A DNA stretch of 64,000 bases from Burkholderia sp. NRF60-BP8 (GTDB lineage Bacteria; Pseudomonadota; Gammaproteobacteria; Burkholderiales; Burkholderiaceae): assembly GCF_001522585.2 (NCBI RefSeq), contig NZ_CP013374.1, positions 186,001 to 250,000 on the forward strand, written 5' to 3'. Made by a program: the position numbers and the translations under genes. Within the stretch, counting starts at the first letter, position 1; each line of letters starts with the position of its first letter. This document shows, piece after piece, positions 8,572 through 17,765 of this stretch. The notes beneath the pieces were generated by a model. The model ran no database searches, was not told the origin of the DNA, and saw only the letters and a program-made list of their open reading frames with translations.

Positions 8572-9075
8572 ATGCGCGAACCCAACGAACCACCGAGCGA
8601 CCGTCGCGATACGGCGTGCGAGCCCGGCGCGAGTTCGAGGCCGGCCGGGCACGCCGTCACCCGCGCGTTCGAACGTTTTGCGTCGAGCGTGACCACGTGG
8701 GCCGGTTCGCCGGTGGCGTTCGGCAGCGCGGTCGCCATCACCGTGCTGTGGCTCGCGAGCGGGCCGGTGTTTCATTACTCCGATGCGTGGCAGCTCGTCA
8801 TCAATACCGGCACCACGATCATCACGTTCCTGATGGTGTTCCTGCTGCAGCGCAACCAGAACCGCGACAGCGTGGCGTTGCACCTCAAGCTCGACGAGTT
8901 GCTCGCGGTCACGCGCGCGGCGAGCGACCGGCTGATCGGGATCGAGGATGCGTCGGAGGAGGAGTTGCGCGCGCTCGCGCAGACCTACGTCGACATGGCG
9001 CAGCGCGCGGCCGAGCGCGGCGAGGACGAGCCGGGCGGCAAGCGCGCGGAAACGGCCGGCACGCCCGAGCCCTGA
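8572..9075 (+). CDS. Low-affinity iron permease family protein
   Basis: The 167-residue product matches the bacterial low-affinity iron permease family. A conserved F..FA......AGSP.AF block precedes two transmembrane helices (about residues 47-65 and 78-96), with the W..VINTGTTIITFLMVFLLQ.NQNRD signature between and after them. It continues into an amphipathic helix LHLKLDELL and an acidic tail. Transport by such short bacterial members has not been firmly shown. GGAGGAGG sits 5 bases before the ATG. Bases 8412-8571 upstream contain no gene. Confidence 0.8.
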   Translation: MREPNEPPSDRRDTACEPGASSRPAGHAVTRAFERFASSVTTWAGSPVAFGSAVAITVLWLASGPVFHYSDAWQLVINTGTTIITFLMVFLLQRNQNRDSVALHLKLDELLAVTRAASDRLIGIEDASEEELRALAQTYVDMAQRAAERGEDEPGGKRAETAGTPEP

Positions 9076-9256
9076 GCTTCCGATTCTCCGATTTTCAGGT
9101 CGAGCGATGCGCGGCCCGATGATTTTTCAAACGCTTGTCGTTTCCGGCGGCGCATCGCGACGCGACGGCTTGCACGCGACGCTCGCACCGGGGAACGGCA
9201 CGTGCTGCATGCCGAAACGAAGCCCGGCTGTCCCGGGTATTGCCTACGGTGCCTCC

Positions 9257-9736
9257 ATGAACTCCAGAACCCCTTCGAATCCGTTGTTGAATCTTGCGGT
9301 GGCCGTTGCGTGCGGGGCGGCCGCGATGTACTTCCTCGATCCTTCGTCCGGCCGGCGGCGACGCGCTTATCTGCGCGACAAGGCGGTTGCGGGCCGGCAT
9401 GGCGTGGTCGATTATGCGAATACGCAGGCGAAGCGGGCGGCCGACCATGCGCGCGGCGCGATCGCCGGCCTGCGGGCGGACTGGCTCGCGGGCGATGCGA
9501 GCGACGTGCAGGTCGCCGAGCGCGTGCGTGCCGCGCTCGGCCGGCTCGTCGGTCGCCCGCGCGACATCGACGTGAGCGTCGAGCGCGGCAACGTGTGCCT
9601 GACCGGGCAGGTCGAGGAGTCCGAACGGCAGGCATTGATCGACGGCGTCGCCGCACTGCATGGCGTGCATCACGTCGAGGACGCGATGGGCGCGCGCAGC
9701 GAATACAAGGCGCCGCCCGGCGGTCATGCGCACTGA
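9257..9736 (+). CDS. BON-domain protein with N-terminal membrane anchor
   Basis: The 159-residue product has an N-terminal hydrophobic helix (about residues 9-25) followed by a DPSSGRRRRA motif that marks a common family of small envelope BON proteins. A BON domain covers roughly residues 75-145 (VAERVRAALGRLVGRPRDIDVSVERGNV..LTG.V). BON domains bind phospholipid or other envelope ligands. The ATG at 9257 has only a weak ribosome site. A downstream start is unlikely because the membrane helix would be lost. Confidence 0.75.
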   Translation: MNSRTPSNPLLNLAVAVACGAAAMYFLDPSSGRRRRAYLRDKAVAGRHGVVDYANTQAKRAADHARGAIAGLRADWLAGDASDVQVAERVRAALGRLVGRPRDIDVSVERGNVCLTGQVEESERQALIDGVAALHGVHHVEDAMGARSEYKAPPGGHAH

Positions 9737-9847
9737 CGTGGCCGCGGCTGCCCGCACCGGCGGGCCGGCGAACGAATACGACACGCATTCGGCGCACGCA
9801 CGGCTGCCGGCACGACGGCGGCCTGGCGCCCCAACCGGAGCAAGCCC

Positions 9848-10330
9848 ATGACCGAACGCCAGCCCCCCGACACGACGCCTCCGCATCCGGAGCCCGGCGC
9901 GCATGACGCGCTCGAACACCTGCTCGGCAGCCTGCATCGGCACGGCTTCCTGCGCTTCGCGAACGAGGTGGTCAGCGCGAACGCGCGGCTGGCCGACACG
10001 TTCGTCGACGCGCTCGACAAGCCCGGCATGCAGAGCGGCATGCAGAATCTCGCGATGCTCGTGACGGCGCTGTCGCGCATTCCGCCGGAACAGTTCGGCC
10101 GCGCTGCGTTTGCGGCAGCCGACGCACTGCGTCACGTCGGCGCATGGCAGCCGGCGCAGCACGCGCACGTCGCGCCCGGCGTGCGCGGCATCTACCGGCT
10201 ACTGCACGACGAGGCGCTGTGGGATGCGCTGACGCCGCTGCTGGAAGGGCTGAAGGTCTTCGCGCAAGGGCTCGCGCGCGATCCGCAGTCGCCGGTCGCC
10301 GGGCTCGGCAAGTCGACGAAAGACGCGTGA
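9848..10330 (+). CDS. DUF1641 family protein
   Basis: The 160-residue soluble protein matches the DUF1641 pattern: ALEHLLGSLHRHGFLRFANEVV, then NLAMLVTALSRIPPEQ, and a C-terminal PGVRGIYRLLHDEALWDALTPLLEGLK block. In other bacteria DUF1641 proteins are encoded next to FAD- or NADH-dependent oxidoreductases, but none is adjacent here. CCGGAG lies upstream of the ATG. Its function is unknown. Confidence 0.65.
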   Translation: MTERQPPDTTPPHPEPGAHDALEHLLGSLHRHGFLRFANEVVSANARLADTFVDALDKPGMQSGMQNLAMLVTALSRIPPEQFGRAAFAAADALRHVGAWQPAQHAHVAPGVRGIYRLLHDEALWDALTPLLEGLKVFAQGLARDPQSPVAGLGKSTKDA

Positions 10331-10340
10331 CCGGCGCCGG

Positions 10341-10829
10341 TTACCAACCGCACGCGGCGTCCAGGTCCGCGAACTGGCGAATGATGCGCTGCGTCGGCGC
10401 GCTCGCCGGCCAGTGCGGCACCGCGTCGATTCGGACCCAGCGGCACAGCGCGATTTCCCGGCCCGGGCACGCGTGGGCGCCGCGCGGCAGGTTCGCGACG
10501 AATACGTGATGGCGTTTCACGCTTCCGTCCACGTAGAAGAAATACGCGAGTTCGAGATCGACGAGCCCCGTTTCCTCCCGAAGTTCGCGATGCGCGGCGT
10601 CGAGCGCCGATTCGCCCCGGCGAATCACGCCGCCCGGCAGCGTCCAGCGCGACGACGGTCCGCGCGCGACCAGCAGCACGCGCCGGTTGCGATGGCAGAC
10701 GATCGTTGCACGTTCCTTCGCCAGCGGCGCGAGCGGCACCGCGCGCAGAGGGAAATCGGACGGGTCGGGGAGCGTCATGAAGGGCGGGCGACGGGTGATT
10801 GAAAGATCCATGGGCCGGTGTCGCAACAT
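10341..10829 (-). CDS. NUDIX hydrolase
   Basis: The product has a complete Nudix box GGVIRRGE..LDAAHRELREETGL (GX5EX7REUXEEXGU) at about residues 66-88 of 162. Such enzymes hydrolyse a nucleoside diphosphate linked to another moiety; the substrate cannot be predicted. The start is uncertain. ATG at 10829 has AGGA four bases upstream, whereas ATG at 10778 would give a shorter N-terminus. It is convergent with the DUF1641 gene, 10 bp away. Confidence 0.8.
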   Translation of the reverse strand: MLRHRPMDLSITRRPPFMTLPDPSDFPLRAVPLAPLAKERATIVCHRNRRVLLVARGPSSRWTLPGGVIRRGESALDAAHRELREETGLVDLELAYFFYVDGSVKRHHVFVANLPRGAHACPGREIALCRWVRIDAVPHWPASAPTQRIIRQFADLDAACGW

Positions 10830-10978
10830 GCGTTCCTGCGTCGCCGCCGCGCCGGCCGTCGCATGAGCGTTGCGGGGAAGCCTGCCGGACCGCCTGTCCG
10901 CGATTTTTCAACGGCTTGTCATTTCTGCCGCCGCCTGTCGCGGCCGCCCGGGCGGCGCTTCCATGCGACGCGCGGCGG

Positions 10979-11179
10979 TCACGAATCGCCGTGTTCGCCC
11001 GATGGCGTGCGAGGCGGCGGCGTTCCGCCTTCCGGCTCGGCCGGCTTGCCTTCGGCCGGGTCGCGTGCGCTGCGCGGCGGCGGCGTGGCCGTGCCGCGGC
11101 GCTTGCCTTCGGGGCCGGGCGTGCTGTCGCCGCGATCTTCGTCGCGCGTGTCGGTATCGAGCGAGGTCGAGCGTGTCAT
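10979..11179 (-). CDS. Hypothetical small hydrophilic protein
   Basis: This is a possible 66-residue protein of extreme composition, rich in Pro, Gly, Arg, Asp and Glu and without any hydrophobic core, starting MTRSTSLDTDTRDEDRGDS. An AGGA lies about 10 bases before the ATG. No family is recognised. It is supported only by the ribosome site and by a preference for G/C third positions, so it could be non-coding. It is divergent from the efflux operon. Confidence 0.4.
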   Translation of the reverse strand: MTRSTSLDTDTRDEDRGDSTPGPEGKRRGTATPPPRSARDPAEGKPAEPEGGTPPPRTPSGEHGDS

Positions 11180-11509
11180 GGTTCGCGAATCCTGTCGGGG
11201 CCGTCGAAGCGTACCCGTCGCGCATCGGGCGTGCCGGGTTCGGGCGAAGTACGTCGCCGGGTCCGCTGTTTGCTTGACCGCGCGCTTGAGGTCGGCGCGG
11301 GCAATGACGCTCGCGGCCGCCGCCTGGAGCCCCGTTTCATGCCCGATGCGATCCTGTGCCCGTTATCCGTTCGCGAGCGATTCGGCGTCGCGCTCCGGCG
11401 CGCGTCGACGCCCGGACGGCGCGGCGCCGGTGCGCCGGACGCGTTCGCGCCGGCGTTGCCCGATGCCGTGCCGTCGACGTCGCTGCCCGCCCGCTGGCCC
11501 ACCGCCGTC
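11180..11509. other. Intergenic region upstream of the efflux operon
   Basis: These 330 bases lie between the small hydrophilic ORF and the chosen start of the adaptor gene. The adaptor reading frame is open through most of it, and an alternative ATG at 11339 with GGAG 9 bases upstream would add 57 residues. No clear promoter or terminator was seen. Confidence 0.4.
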
Positions 11510-12721
11510 ATGCGTGCGGGCGACAGCCAGCCCGGCGGCGGGGGTTCGGGCGCCGCGCCGGACGGCAGCAGCGAGCGCCCGACCGACGCACCGGGCGGCG
11601 GTGGCGGCGACCACCGTCCGCACGACGATCGCGGCGGGCGCACCGGCGGCGACGGAGAAGGCGGCAACGGCGACGGCGAACGCAAGCGCCCCGGCAAAAA
11701 GCCGCTGATCATCCTCGGCGCGGTGGTGTTCGTGCTGCTCGTCGCCGGGTTCGTCTGGTGGTTCGCGACGCGCAACCAGGTCAGCACCGACGATGCGTAT
11801 ACCGACGGCAACGCGATCGCGGTCGCGCCGCACGTGTCCGGCTACGTGACGCGGCTGGCGGTCGACGACAACACGTTCGTGCGGCGCGGCGACGTGCTCG
11901 TCGAGATCGATCCGCGCGACTACCGCGCGCAGGTCGACGCGGCGCAGGCGCAGCTCGGTCTCGCGCAGGCGCAGCTCGACGCGGCGCGCGTGCAGCTCGA
12001 TATCGCGCGCGTGCAGTATCCGGCCCAGTACCGGCAGGCGCGCGCGCAGATCGAATCCGCGGAAGCCGCGTACCGGCAGGCGCTCGCCGCGCAGACGCGG
12101 CAGCGCGCGGTCGATGCGCGCGCGACGTCGCAGCAGGCGATCGACGCCGCCGACGCGCAGCGCGCGACCGCCGACGCGAACGTCGCGATGGCCCAGGCGC
12201 AGGCGCGTACCGCGAGCCTCGTGCCGCAGCAGATCCGGCAGGCCGAGACGGCCGTCGAGGAGCGCCGCCAGCAGGTGCTGCAGGCGCGCGCGCAGCTCGA
12301 GACGGCCAACCTGAACCTGTCGTACTGCGAAATGCGCGCGCCGTCCGACGGCTGGGTTACGCGACGCAACGTGCAACTGGGCTCGTTCCTGCAACCGGGC
12401 ACGTCGATCTTCTCGATCGTCACGCCGCGCGTGTGGATCACCGCCAATTTCAAGGAGTCGCAGCTCGAGCGGATGCGCATCGGCGACCGCGTCGACGTGT
12501 CGGTCGACGCGTATCCGGATCTCGATCTGCACGGCCACGTCGACAGCATCCAGCTCGGCAGCGGGTCGCGCTTCTCCGCGTTTCCAACCGAGAACGCGAC
12601 CGGCAACTTCGTGAAGATCGTGCAGCGCGTGCCGGTGAAGATCGTGCTCGACGGTCCGCTGCCGACCCGTCCGCCGCTCGGTCTCGGCCTGTCGGTCGTG
12701 CCGACCGTCCATCTGAAATGA
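11510..12721 (+). CDS. emrA: HlyD/EmrA-family membrane fusion (periplasmic adaptor) protein
   Basis: The 403-residue product is an EmrA-type adaptor. It has a single transmembrane helix at residues 65-87 (PLIILGAVVFVLLVAGF), a biotinyl/lipoyl half TDDAYTDGNAIAVAPHVSGYV, a long alpha-helical hairpin rich in Ala-Gln (QAQLGLAQAQLDAARVQ), a second lipoyl half near APSDGWVTRRNV, and a beta-barrel ending VVPTVHLK. It bridges the inner-membrane exporter and outer-membrane channel encoded next. The cytosolic N-terminus is an unusual Gly/Asp-rich low-complexity tail of about 60 residues. ATG 11510 is chosen by protein length; the ribosome site is weak and an upstream ATG (11339) is possible. Confidence 0.8.
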   Translation: MRAGDSQPGGGGSGAAPDGSSERPTDAPGGGGGDHRPHDDRGGRTGGDGEGGNGDGERKRPGKKPLIILGAVVFVLLVAGFVWWFATRNQVSTDDAYTDGNAIAVAPHVSGYVTRLAVDDNTFVRRGDVLVEIDPRDYRAQVDAAQAQLGLAQAQLDAARVQLDIARVQYPAQYRQARAQIESAEAAYRQALAAQTRQRAVDARATSQQAIDAADAQRATADANVAMAQAQARTASLVPQQIRQAETAVEERRQQVLQARAQLETANLNLSYCEMRAPSDGWVTRRNVQLGSFLQPGTSIFSIVTPRVWITANFKESQLERMRIGDRVDVSVDAYPDLDLHGHVDSIQLGSGSRFSAFPTENATGNFVKIVQRVPVKIVLDGPLPTRPPLGLGLSVVPTVHLK

Positions 12722-12806
12722 CCGGCCGCCGTACCGCGGCCGGTTCCGACCGGAGCGATCCGATGCCCGATACCCGCATGCCGTTCCCGCCTGACGAGGC
12801 CCGCCG

Positions 12807-14399
12807 ATGAACCGGCCGCCCGATCGCAGCGGCGCATCCGATGGCACGTGGCGTCCCGCCGCGAACCCGTGGCTCATCGCGATCGTCGTCACGCTCGCCG
12901 CGTTCATGGAAATCCTCGACACGACGATCGTCAACGTTGCGCTGCCGCACATCGCCGGCACGATGTCGGCGAGCTACGACGAGGCGACCTGGACGCTCAC
13001 GTCGTATCTCGTCGCGAACGGCATCGTGCTGCCGATCTCGGGCTTCCTCGGGCGCATGCTCGGCCGCAAGCGTTACTTCCTGCTGTGCATCGCCGCGTTT
13101 ACCGTGTGCTCGTTCCTGTGCGGCGTCGCGACCAACCTCGGCGAACTGATCGTGTTCCGCGTGTTGCAGGGGCTGTTCGGCGGCGGGCTGCAGCCGAACC
13201 AGCAGTCGATCATCCTCGATACGTTTCCGCCCGAGCAGCGCAACCGCGCGTTCTCGATCTCGGCGATCGCGATCGTCGTCGCGCCGGTGCTCGGGCCGAC
13301 GCTCGGCGGCTGGATCACCGACCATTTCTCGTGGCGCTGGGTGTTCCTGCTCAACGTGCCGATCGGCGCGTTGACGGTGCTCGCGGTGATGCAGCTCGTC
13401 GAGGATCCGCCGTGGCGGCGCGGCGCCGAGCGCGGGATCTCCATCGACTACATCGGCATCGGGCTGATCGCGATCGGGCTCGGTTGCCTGCAGGTGATGC
13501 TCGATCGCGGCGAGGACGAGGACTGGTTCGGCTCGAACTTCATCCGCGTGTTTGCGGTGCTGTCCGCACTCGGGTTGATCGGCGCGACGCTGTGGCTGCT
13601 GCGCACGAAGAAACCGGTGGTCGACCTGTCGTGCCTGCGCGACCGCAATTTCGCGCTCGGCTGCGTGACGATCGCGACGTTCGCGGCCGTGCTGTACGGC
13701 AGCGCGGTGATCGTGCCGCAGCTCGCGCAGCAGCGTCTCGGCTACACGGCGACGCTCGCGGGGCTCGTGCTGTCGCCCGGCGCGCTGCTGATCACGCTCG
13801 AGATTCCGCTCGTGAGCCGGCTGATGCCGCACGTGCAGACGCGCTATCTCGTCGGGTTCGGTTTCGTGCTGCTGTGCGCGTCGCTGATCTATTCGCGCAC
13901 GCTGGTGCCCGACATCGACTACACGCACCTCATGATGATCCGGTGTGCGCAGTCGCTCGCGATCGGCTTCATGTTCGTGCCGATCACGACGCTCGCGTAC
14001 CTGACCGTGCCGCAGCGGCTCAACGACGACGCGTCCGCGCTGTTCACGATGTTCCGCAACGTCGCGGGCTCGATCGGCATCTCGGTGTCGACCGCCTTGA
14101 TCCGCGAACGCACGCAGGCGCGCATGGCCCATCTGTCCACGCACATGTCGACGCTGTCGCAGAACTTCCAGGACGCGCTGCAGGAGAACGCGCGCGCGAT
14201 CGCCGCGCTGACGGGCGCGCCGCCGTCGGCCGCGCTGCAGACGGCGAACGGGCGGCTGTACGAGACGTTCATCGCGCAGGCGACGATCCTCGCGTATATC
14301 GACGTGTTCGCGATCCTCGCGGTGTTCTGCGCGTTCAGCATTCCGCTGACGTTCCTGTTCACGCCGGCGAAGGCCGCGGGCGGCGCGGGAGGGCATTGA
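12807..14399 (+). CDS. emrB: DHA2-family MFS multidrug transporter, EmrB/QacA type
   Basis: The 530-residue inner-membrane protein has about 14 predicted helices, typical of the DHA2 drug:H+ antiporter family. Helix 1 carries the family motif LDTTIVNVALPHIAGTM. The MFS loop motif is GRMLGRKRYF, and motif C-like glycine/proline residues are seen at VAPVLGPTLGGW. It pairs with the preceding adaptor and following outer-membrane factor as a tripartite drug or toxicant exporter. The gap from the adaptor gene is 85 bp and the stop is one base before the next start. The exported substrate is unknown. Confidence 0.85.
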   Translation: MNRPPDRSGASDGTWRPAANPWLIAIVVTLAAFMEILDTTIVNVALPHIAGTMSASYDEATWTLTSYLVANGIVLPISGFLGRMLGRKRYFLLCIAAFTVCSFLCGVATNLGELIVFRVLQGLFGGGLQPNQQSIILDTFPPEQRNRAFSISAIAIVVAPVLGPTLGGWITDHFSWRWVFLLNVPIGALTVLAVMQLVEDPPWRRGAERGISIDYIGIGLIAIGLGCLQVMLDRGEDEDWFGSNFIRVFAVLSALGLIGATLWLLRTKKPVVDLSCLRDRNFALGCVTIATFAAVLYGSAVIVPQLAQQRLGYTATLAGLVLSPGALLITLEIPLVSRLMPHVQTRYLVGFGFVLLCASLIYSRTLVPDIDYTHLMMIRCAQSLAIGFMFVPITTLAYLTVPQRLNDDASALFTMFRNVAGSIGISVSTALIRERTQARMAHLSTHMSTLSQNFQDALQENARAIAALTGAPPSAALQTANGRLYETFIAQATILAYIDVFAILAVFCAFSIPLTFLFTPAKAAGGAGGH

Positions 14400-14400
14400 C

Positions 14401-16044
14401 ATGCACATGCATCGGGATCACCGCAACCGCCGCCTGATTCGCGCTATCGCGTGTCGCGCGGCGGCGATATTCATCGGATGCGCCGGTGTCGCCAGCTGCA
14501 CCGTCGGGCCCGACTACCAGCCGCCGCACGCGGACGTCCCGGACACCTGGCATGCGATGCAGGCGGACGGCCGGGCGGCGGCCCCCGCATCCGGCGCGGC
14601 CGCACGGTCTTCGCCGACGATCGACGCAGACCCCGATCCGCGCTGGTGGCGCGCATTCGGCGATCCGCTGCTCGACCGGCTCGTCGAGCGCGCCGCGCAC
14701 GACAACCTCGACGTGCAGGCCGCCGTGCTGCGCATCGCACAGGCGCGCGCGCAGGTGCGCGCCGCCGCCGCGCAGGGTTTACCGGACGTGCGTGCGACCG
14801 CGAGCTACCAGCGCGAACAGCTCGGCCTGCAAGGCATCGTCGAGGAACAAGGCATCGACCAGCGCGTCGATCGCCTCGGTGCGCCGGGCTCGCCGCTCGA
14901 CCGGTTCGGGCCGGGAACCGGCGCGAGCGTGCAGCAAGGCGCGCGCGGCGCGCTCGATGCCCTTGAGGCGCCGGTCAACCTGTGGCAGGCCGGGTTCGAC
15001 GCATCGTGGGAGCTGGACCTGTTCGGGCGCGTGCGCCGCTCGGTCGAAGCGGCCGGCGCGCAGACGAGCGCGGCGGTCGCGAGCCGCGACGACGCGCTGC
15101 TGTCGCTCGAGGCCGAGGTCGCGCAGACCTATCTGCAACTGCGCGGCGCGCAAGCGCAGCGCGCGCTCGCCGACGACCTGCAACGCGCGCAGCGCGAATT
15201 GCTCGACCTGACGCGCGAGCAGGCCGCGCATGGTCTCGCGAGCGATCTCGACGTGCGCAGCGCCGACGCGCGGCTCGCGCAGATTCGCGCGCAACTGCCG
15301 CAGTTCGACCAGCAGATCGTGCTGCTGCGCAACGGTCTCGCGTATCTGGTCGGCGGCGCGCCGGGCGCGCTCGACGACTGGCTCGCCGCCCCGCGCGCGT
15401 TGCCGGACGTGCCGCCGACCGTACCCGTCGGCCTGCCGTCGACGCTCGCGCGCCGGCGCCCCGACATCCGCCGCGCGGAAGCCGAGCTGCATGCGGCCAC
15501 CGCCGACGTCGGCGTCGCGGTCGCGCAGTTCTATCCGGACATTTCGCTGACGGGGCAGGTCGGCCTGCGTGCGTCGCACGTGCGCGAGCTCGCGCACTGG
15601 TCGCATCTGTTCTATGCGTTCGGGCCGGCCGTGTCGCTGCCGATCTTTTCCGGCGGCGCGCTCGTGTCGAACCTGCGGCTGTCGCAGGCGCGCCAGGCCG
15701 AGGCGGCGCTGACCTACCGGCAGGCGGTGCTCGTCGCGCTGCGCGACGTCGACAATGCGCTGGCCGTGTACCGCACCGACCAGGCGCGCGCGGCCGCGCT
15801 CGACGATGCGGTGAAGGCCGAACAGGGCGCGCTGGACCTCGCGCGCGATCGCTACCGGAAGGGGTTGTCGCCGTTTCTCGACGTGCTGGACGCCGAGCGG
15901 CAATGGTCGGAGGGCCGGCAGCAGGCCGAGCAGGGTGCGCTGCAGACGACGACCGATCTCGTCGCGCTGTACAAGGCGCTCGGCGGCGGATGGCAGGCCG
16001 GCCCGGGCACGAATGCGGATGCCGGTGCGGCTCGCCCGCAATAG
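14401..16044 (+). CDS. NodT-family outer-membrane efflux lipoprotein
   Basis: The 547-residue protein begins with a signal sequence ending in a VASC lipobox (Cys33) followed by TVGPDYQPP, the hallmark of RND/EmrAB-associated NodT outer-membrane factors. Two outer-membrane-factor repeats follow, with WWRAFGDPLLDRLVERA at the first and LARRRPDIRRAEAELHAATADVGVA at the second. It forms the TolC-like exit duct for the preceding EmrA/EmrB pair. It is slightly longer than usual because of an insert around residues 140-195 (VEEQGIDQRVDRLGAPGSPL). It is convergent with the response regulator. Confidence 0.85.
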   Translation: MHMHRDHRNRRLIRAIACRAAAIFIGCAGVASCTVGPDYQPPHADVPDTWHAMQADGRAAAPASGAAARSSPTIDADPDPRWWRAFGDPLLDRLVERAAHDNLDVQAAVLRIAQARAQVRAAAAQGLPDVRATASYQREQLGLQGIVEEQGIDQRVDRLGAPGSPLDRFGPGTGASVQQGARGALDALEAPVNLWQAGFDASWELDLFGRVRRSVEAAGAQTSAAVASRDDALLSLEAEVAQTYLQLRGAQAQRALADDLQRAQRELLDLTREQAAHGLASDLDVRSADARLAQIRAQLPQFDQQIVLLRNGLAYLVGGAPGALDDWLAAPRALPDVPPTVPVGLPSTLARRRPDIRRAEAELHAATADVGVAVAQFYPDISLTGQVGLRASHVRELAHWSHLFYAFGPAVSLPIFSGGALVSNLRLSQARQAEAALTYRQAVLVALRDVDNALAVYRTDQARAAALDDAVKAEQGALDLARDRYRKGLSPFLDVLDAERQWSEGRQQAEQGALQTTTDLVALYKALGGGWQAGPGTNADAGAARPQ

Positions 16045-16111
16045 CCGCGAGCGCGCGCCGGACATCGCGGGCCGCGTTTGCACGATGCCGTCCGTCGGTC
16101 CACGCACGGCC

Positions 16112-16822
16112 TCAATCCCACGCGTGCTTGCTGAACTGATAGCCCTTGGAGCGGATGGTCTTGATCCGTTTCGGTTCGTTCGCATCGTCGCGCAGCTTGC
16201 GGCGCAGCTTCGAGATGCGGCCGTCGATCGAACGATCGAGGCCGTCGAACGCGATGCCGCGCAGCAGCAGCGTCAGGTCCTCCCGGCTGACCACCTCGCC
16301 CGCGCGACACACGAGGGCCCACAGCAGGTCGAATTCGGTCGACGTCAAACGTGGCATGCTGCCGTCGGGAAGATGCACGCGGCGATCGGCCCGGTCGATC
16401 GAGAACTTGCCGAACACGTATCGCTGCGGCGAATCCGGCACGGGGTCGCCCGCCGGCACGCGCGTGCGCCGCAACTGCGCCTTGATCCGCGCGAGCAGCA
16501 GGCGCGGCTCGACCGGCTTGCGGAGAAAATCGTCCGCACCGAGTTCCAGGCCGAGCAATTCGTCGAACGGTTCGTCGCGGCCCGTCACCATGATCACGAT
16601 GCCGTCGTAATGCACGCGTGCCTCGCGGCAGATCTCGAAGCCGTCCTTGCCCGGCAGGTTGACGTCGAGCAGCACCAGGTCGGGGCGGCTCGCGACGATC
16701 GCCGGCACCGCGCCGGCGCCGTCGTACAGCGTGTCCACCTGGTAATGATGCTGGCGCAGATAGTCGGCGATCAGCGCGGACAGCGGGACGTCGTCTTCGA
16801 CGAGCAGGATTCGGATCGGCAT
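16112..16822 (-). CDS. OmpR-family two-component response regulator (orphan)
   Basis: The 236-residue regulator has a receiver domain with the acidic pair E9/D10/D11, the phosphoacceptor D53 (LVLLDVNLPG), the switch Thr in VTGRDE and Lys in LRKPV. A winged-helix OmpR/PhoB DNA-binding domain ends in GRISKLRRKLRDD..RIKTIRSKGYQF. Its overall look is RstA-like. No histidine kinase gene lies on either side, so its partner is elsewhere or it is an orphan. ATG at 16822 is used because the receiver begins MPIRILLVEDD; a TTG six codons earlier is possible. Its 3' end faces the efflux operon. Confidence 0.85.
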   Translation of the reverse strand: MPIRILLVEDDVPLSALIADYLRQHHYQVDTLYDGAGAVPAIVASRPDLVLLDVNLPGKDGFEICREARVHYDGIVIMVTGRDEPFDELLGLELGADDFLRKPVEPRLLLARIKAQLRRTRVPAGDPVPDSPQRYVFGKFSIDRADRRVHLPDGSMPRLTSTEFDLLWALVCRAGEVVSREDLTLLLRGIAFDGLDRSIDGRISKLRRKLRDDANEPKRIKTIRSKGYQFSKHAWD

Positions 16823-17409
16823 CGGTAAACGAAGGGGCAAAACGGGGAAGGTGGCGAGCGGTCAGGCCCAGTCCGAGCGCGTCGTAGCCGAAGCGACGTG
16901 GATGATACTGCGCAACATTCCGGCGGTATGTGACGAAATCTGAATCGTTCGGTGAACTGAGCTATGGGCCAATCGCTGCCGGAAGGGGGAAAGCGCGGGG
17001 CGGGCGGCGCCGGGCCGCGTGCGCGATTGAAACGGGGCGAGGCGAGATCCGGCGCGGCGCGCGCGGCGATGCGCGAGCGGGCATCCTTCAGACGAAAACG
17101 TTTGCGCCAATCCGGCGTCGCGAATCGCGTTCGCACCGGCCGAACCCAAGCCAGGCAAGGTTAGTCGACATATCATTACAAAATATTACCGACGTGGGCG
17201 CGTCCTGTTCCTACAATTCCCGAACCTGACTCACTCGCCTCGCATACTGCGGTGGCGTCCGTTTCCCGCCGCATCGACTGCCTGCGTCGACGACACGTCG
17301 AGTCATGCTGCGCGCGTGCGGGACCGGAGGCGCGCGGGTGGGACCGACGCCGCGCAGGCTCCCGGCGAGCGGGCAAGCGGACAGTGCGAATTATTCACGG
17401 GGAGGCGAA
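16823..17409. other. Intergenic region with OmpR-type direct repeat candidate
   Basis: These 587 bases separate the divergent response regulator and the FliT-like gene. The only visible structure is an AT-rich patch at 17163-17192 that contains ATTAC at 17175-17179 and again at 17185-17189, a 10-bp direct repeat as OmpR-family dimers recognise. The rest is GC-rich without convincing reading frames. Confidence 0.35.
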
Positions 17410-17742
17410 ATGACGCCGTTGCAAGTCGTCCTGAGTCTCGAGTCGCTCACGCATGCGATCGAAGCAGCGGTGGCGCGTGCCGACTGGAGCGAGGCCGTCC
17501 GGGCTGCCGAGAGGCGTTCGGCGTTCATCGTTGCGCTCGCACCCGATCAACCGGACGAGGTCGTGTCGGCGCTGCTGAAACTGCAGGAGATCGACGTCCG
17601 GATCTCCACCGTCGCGCGCGACACGCTGGAGGCGCTCATCGCGGAAGGCTGGACGGCGTTGCACGCGGCCCGCGCGGCAACGAGCGCGCTGAGGGTGTGG
17701 CCGCGGTCGCTCGACACCGGTGCCGCGGCAACGCGACACTGA
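17410..17742 (+). CDS. Small helical protein, FliT-like (tentative)
   Basis: The 110-residue protein is predicted all-helical. Its beginning, LSLESLTHAIEAAVARADWSEAVRAAERR, resembles the pattern of flagellar chaperone FliT (S..M..AA..GDW..L...E..R) and the length agrees. No other flagellar gene is near, so the assignment is weak. A strong GGGGAGG lies 6 bases before the ATG, which fixes the start. An upstream in-frame extension to 17305 is not used. Confidence 0.5.
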   Translation: MTPLQVVLSLESLTHAIEAAVARADWSEAVRAAERRSAFIVALAPDQPDEVVSALLKLQEIDVRISTVARDTLEALIAEGWTALHAARAATSALRVWPRSLDTGAAATRH

Positions 17743-17765
17743 GATTCGTTTCTTTCGGTGGTGGC

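Noticed and set aside
12450..14408. A 652-codon minus-strand frame opposite the MFS exporter
   Set aside because: It is a shadow of emrB; it lacks a ribosome site and a recognisable domain.
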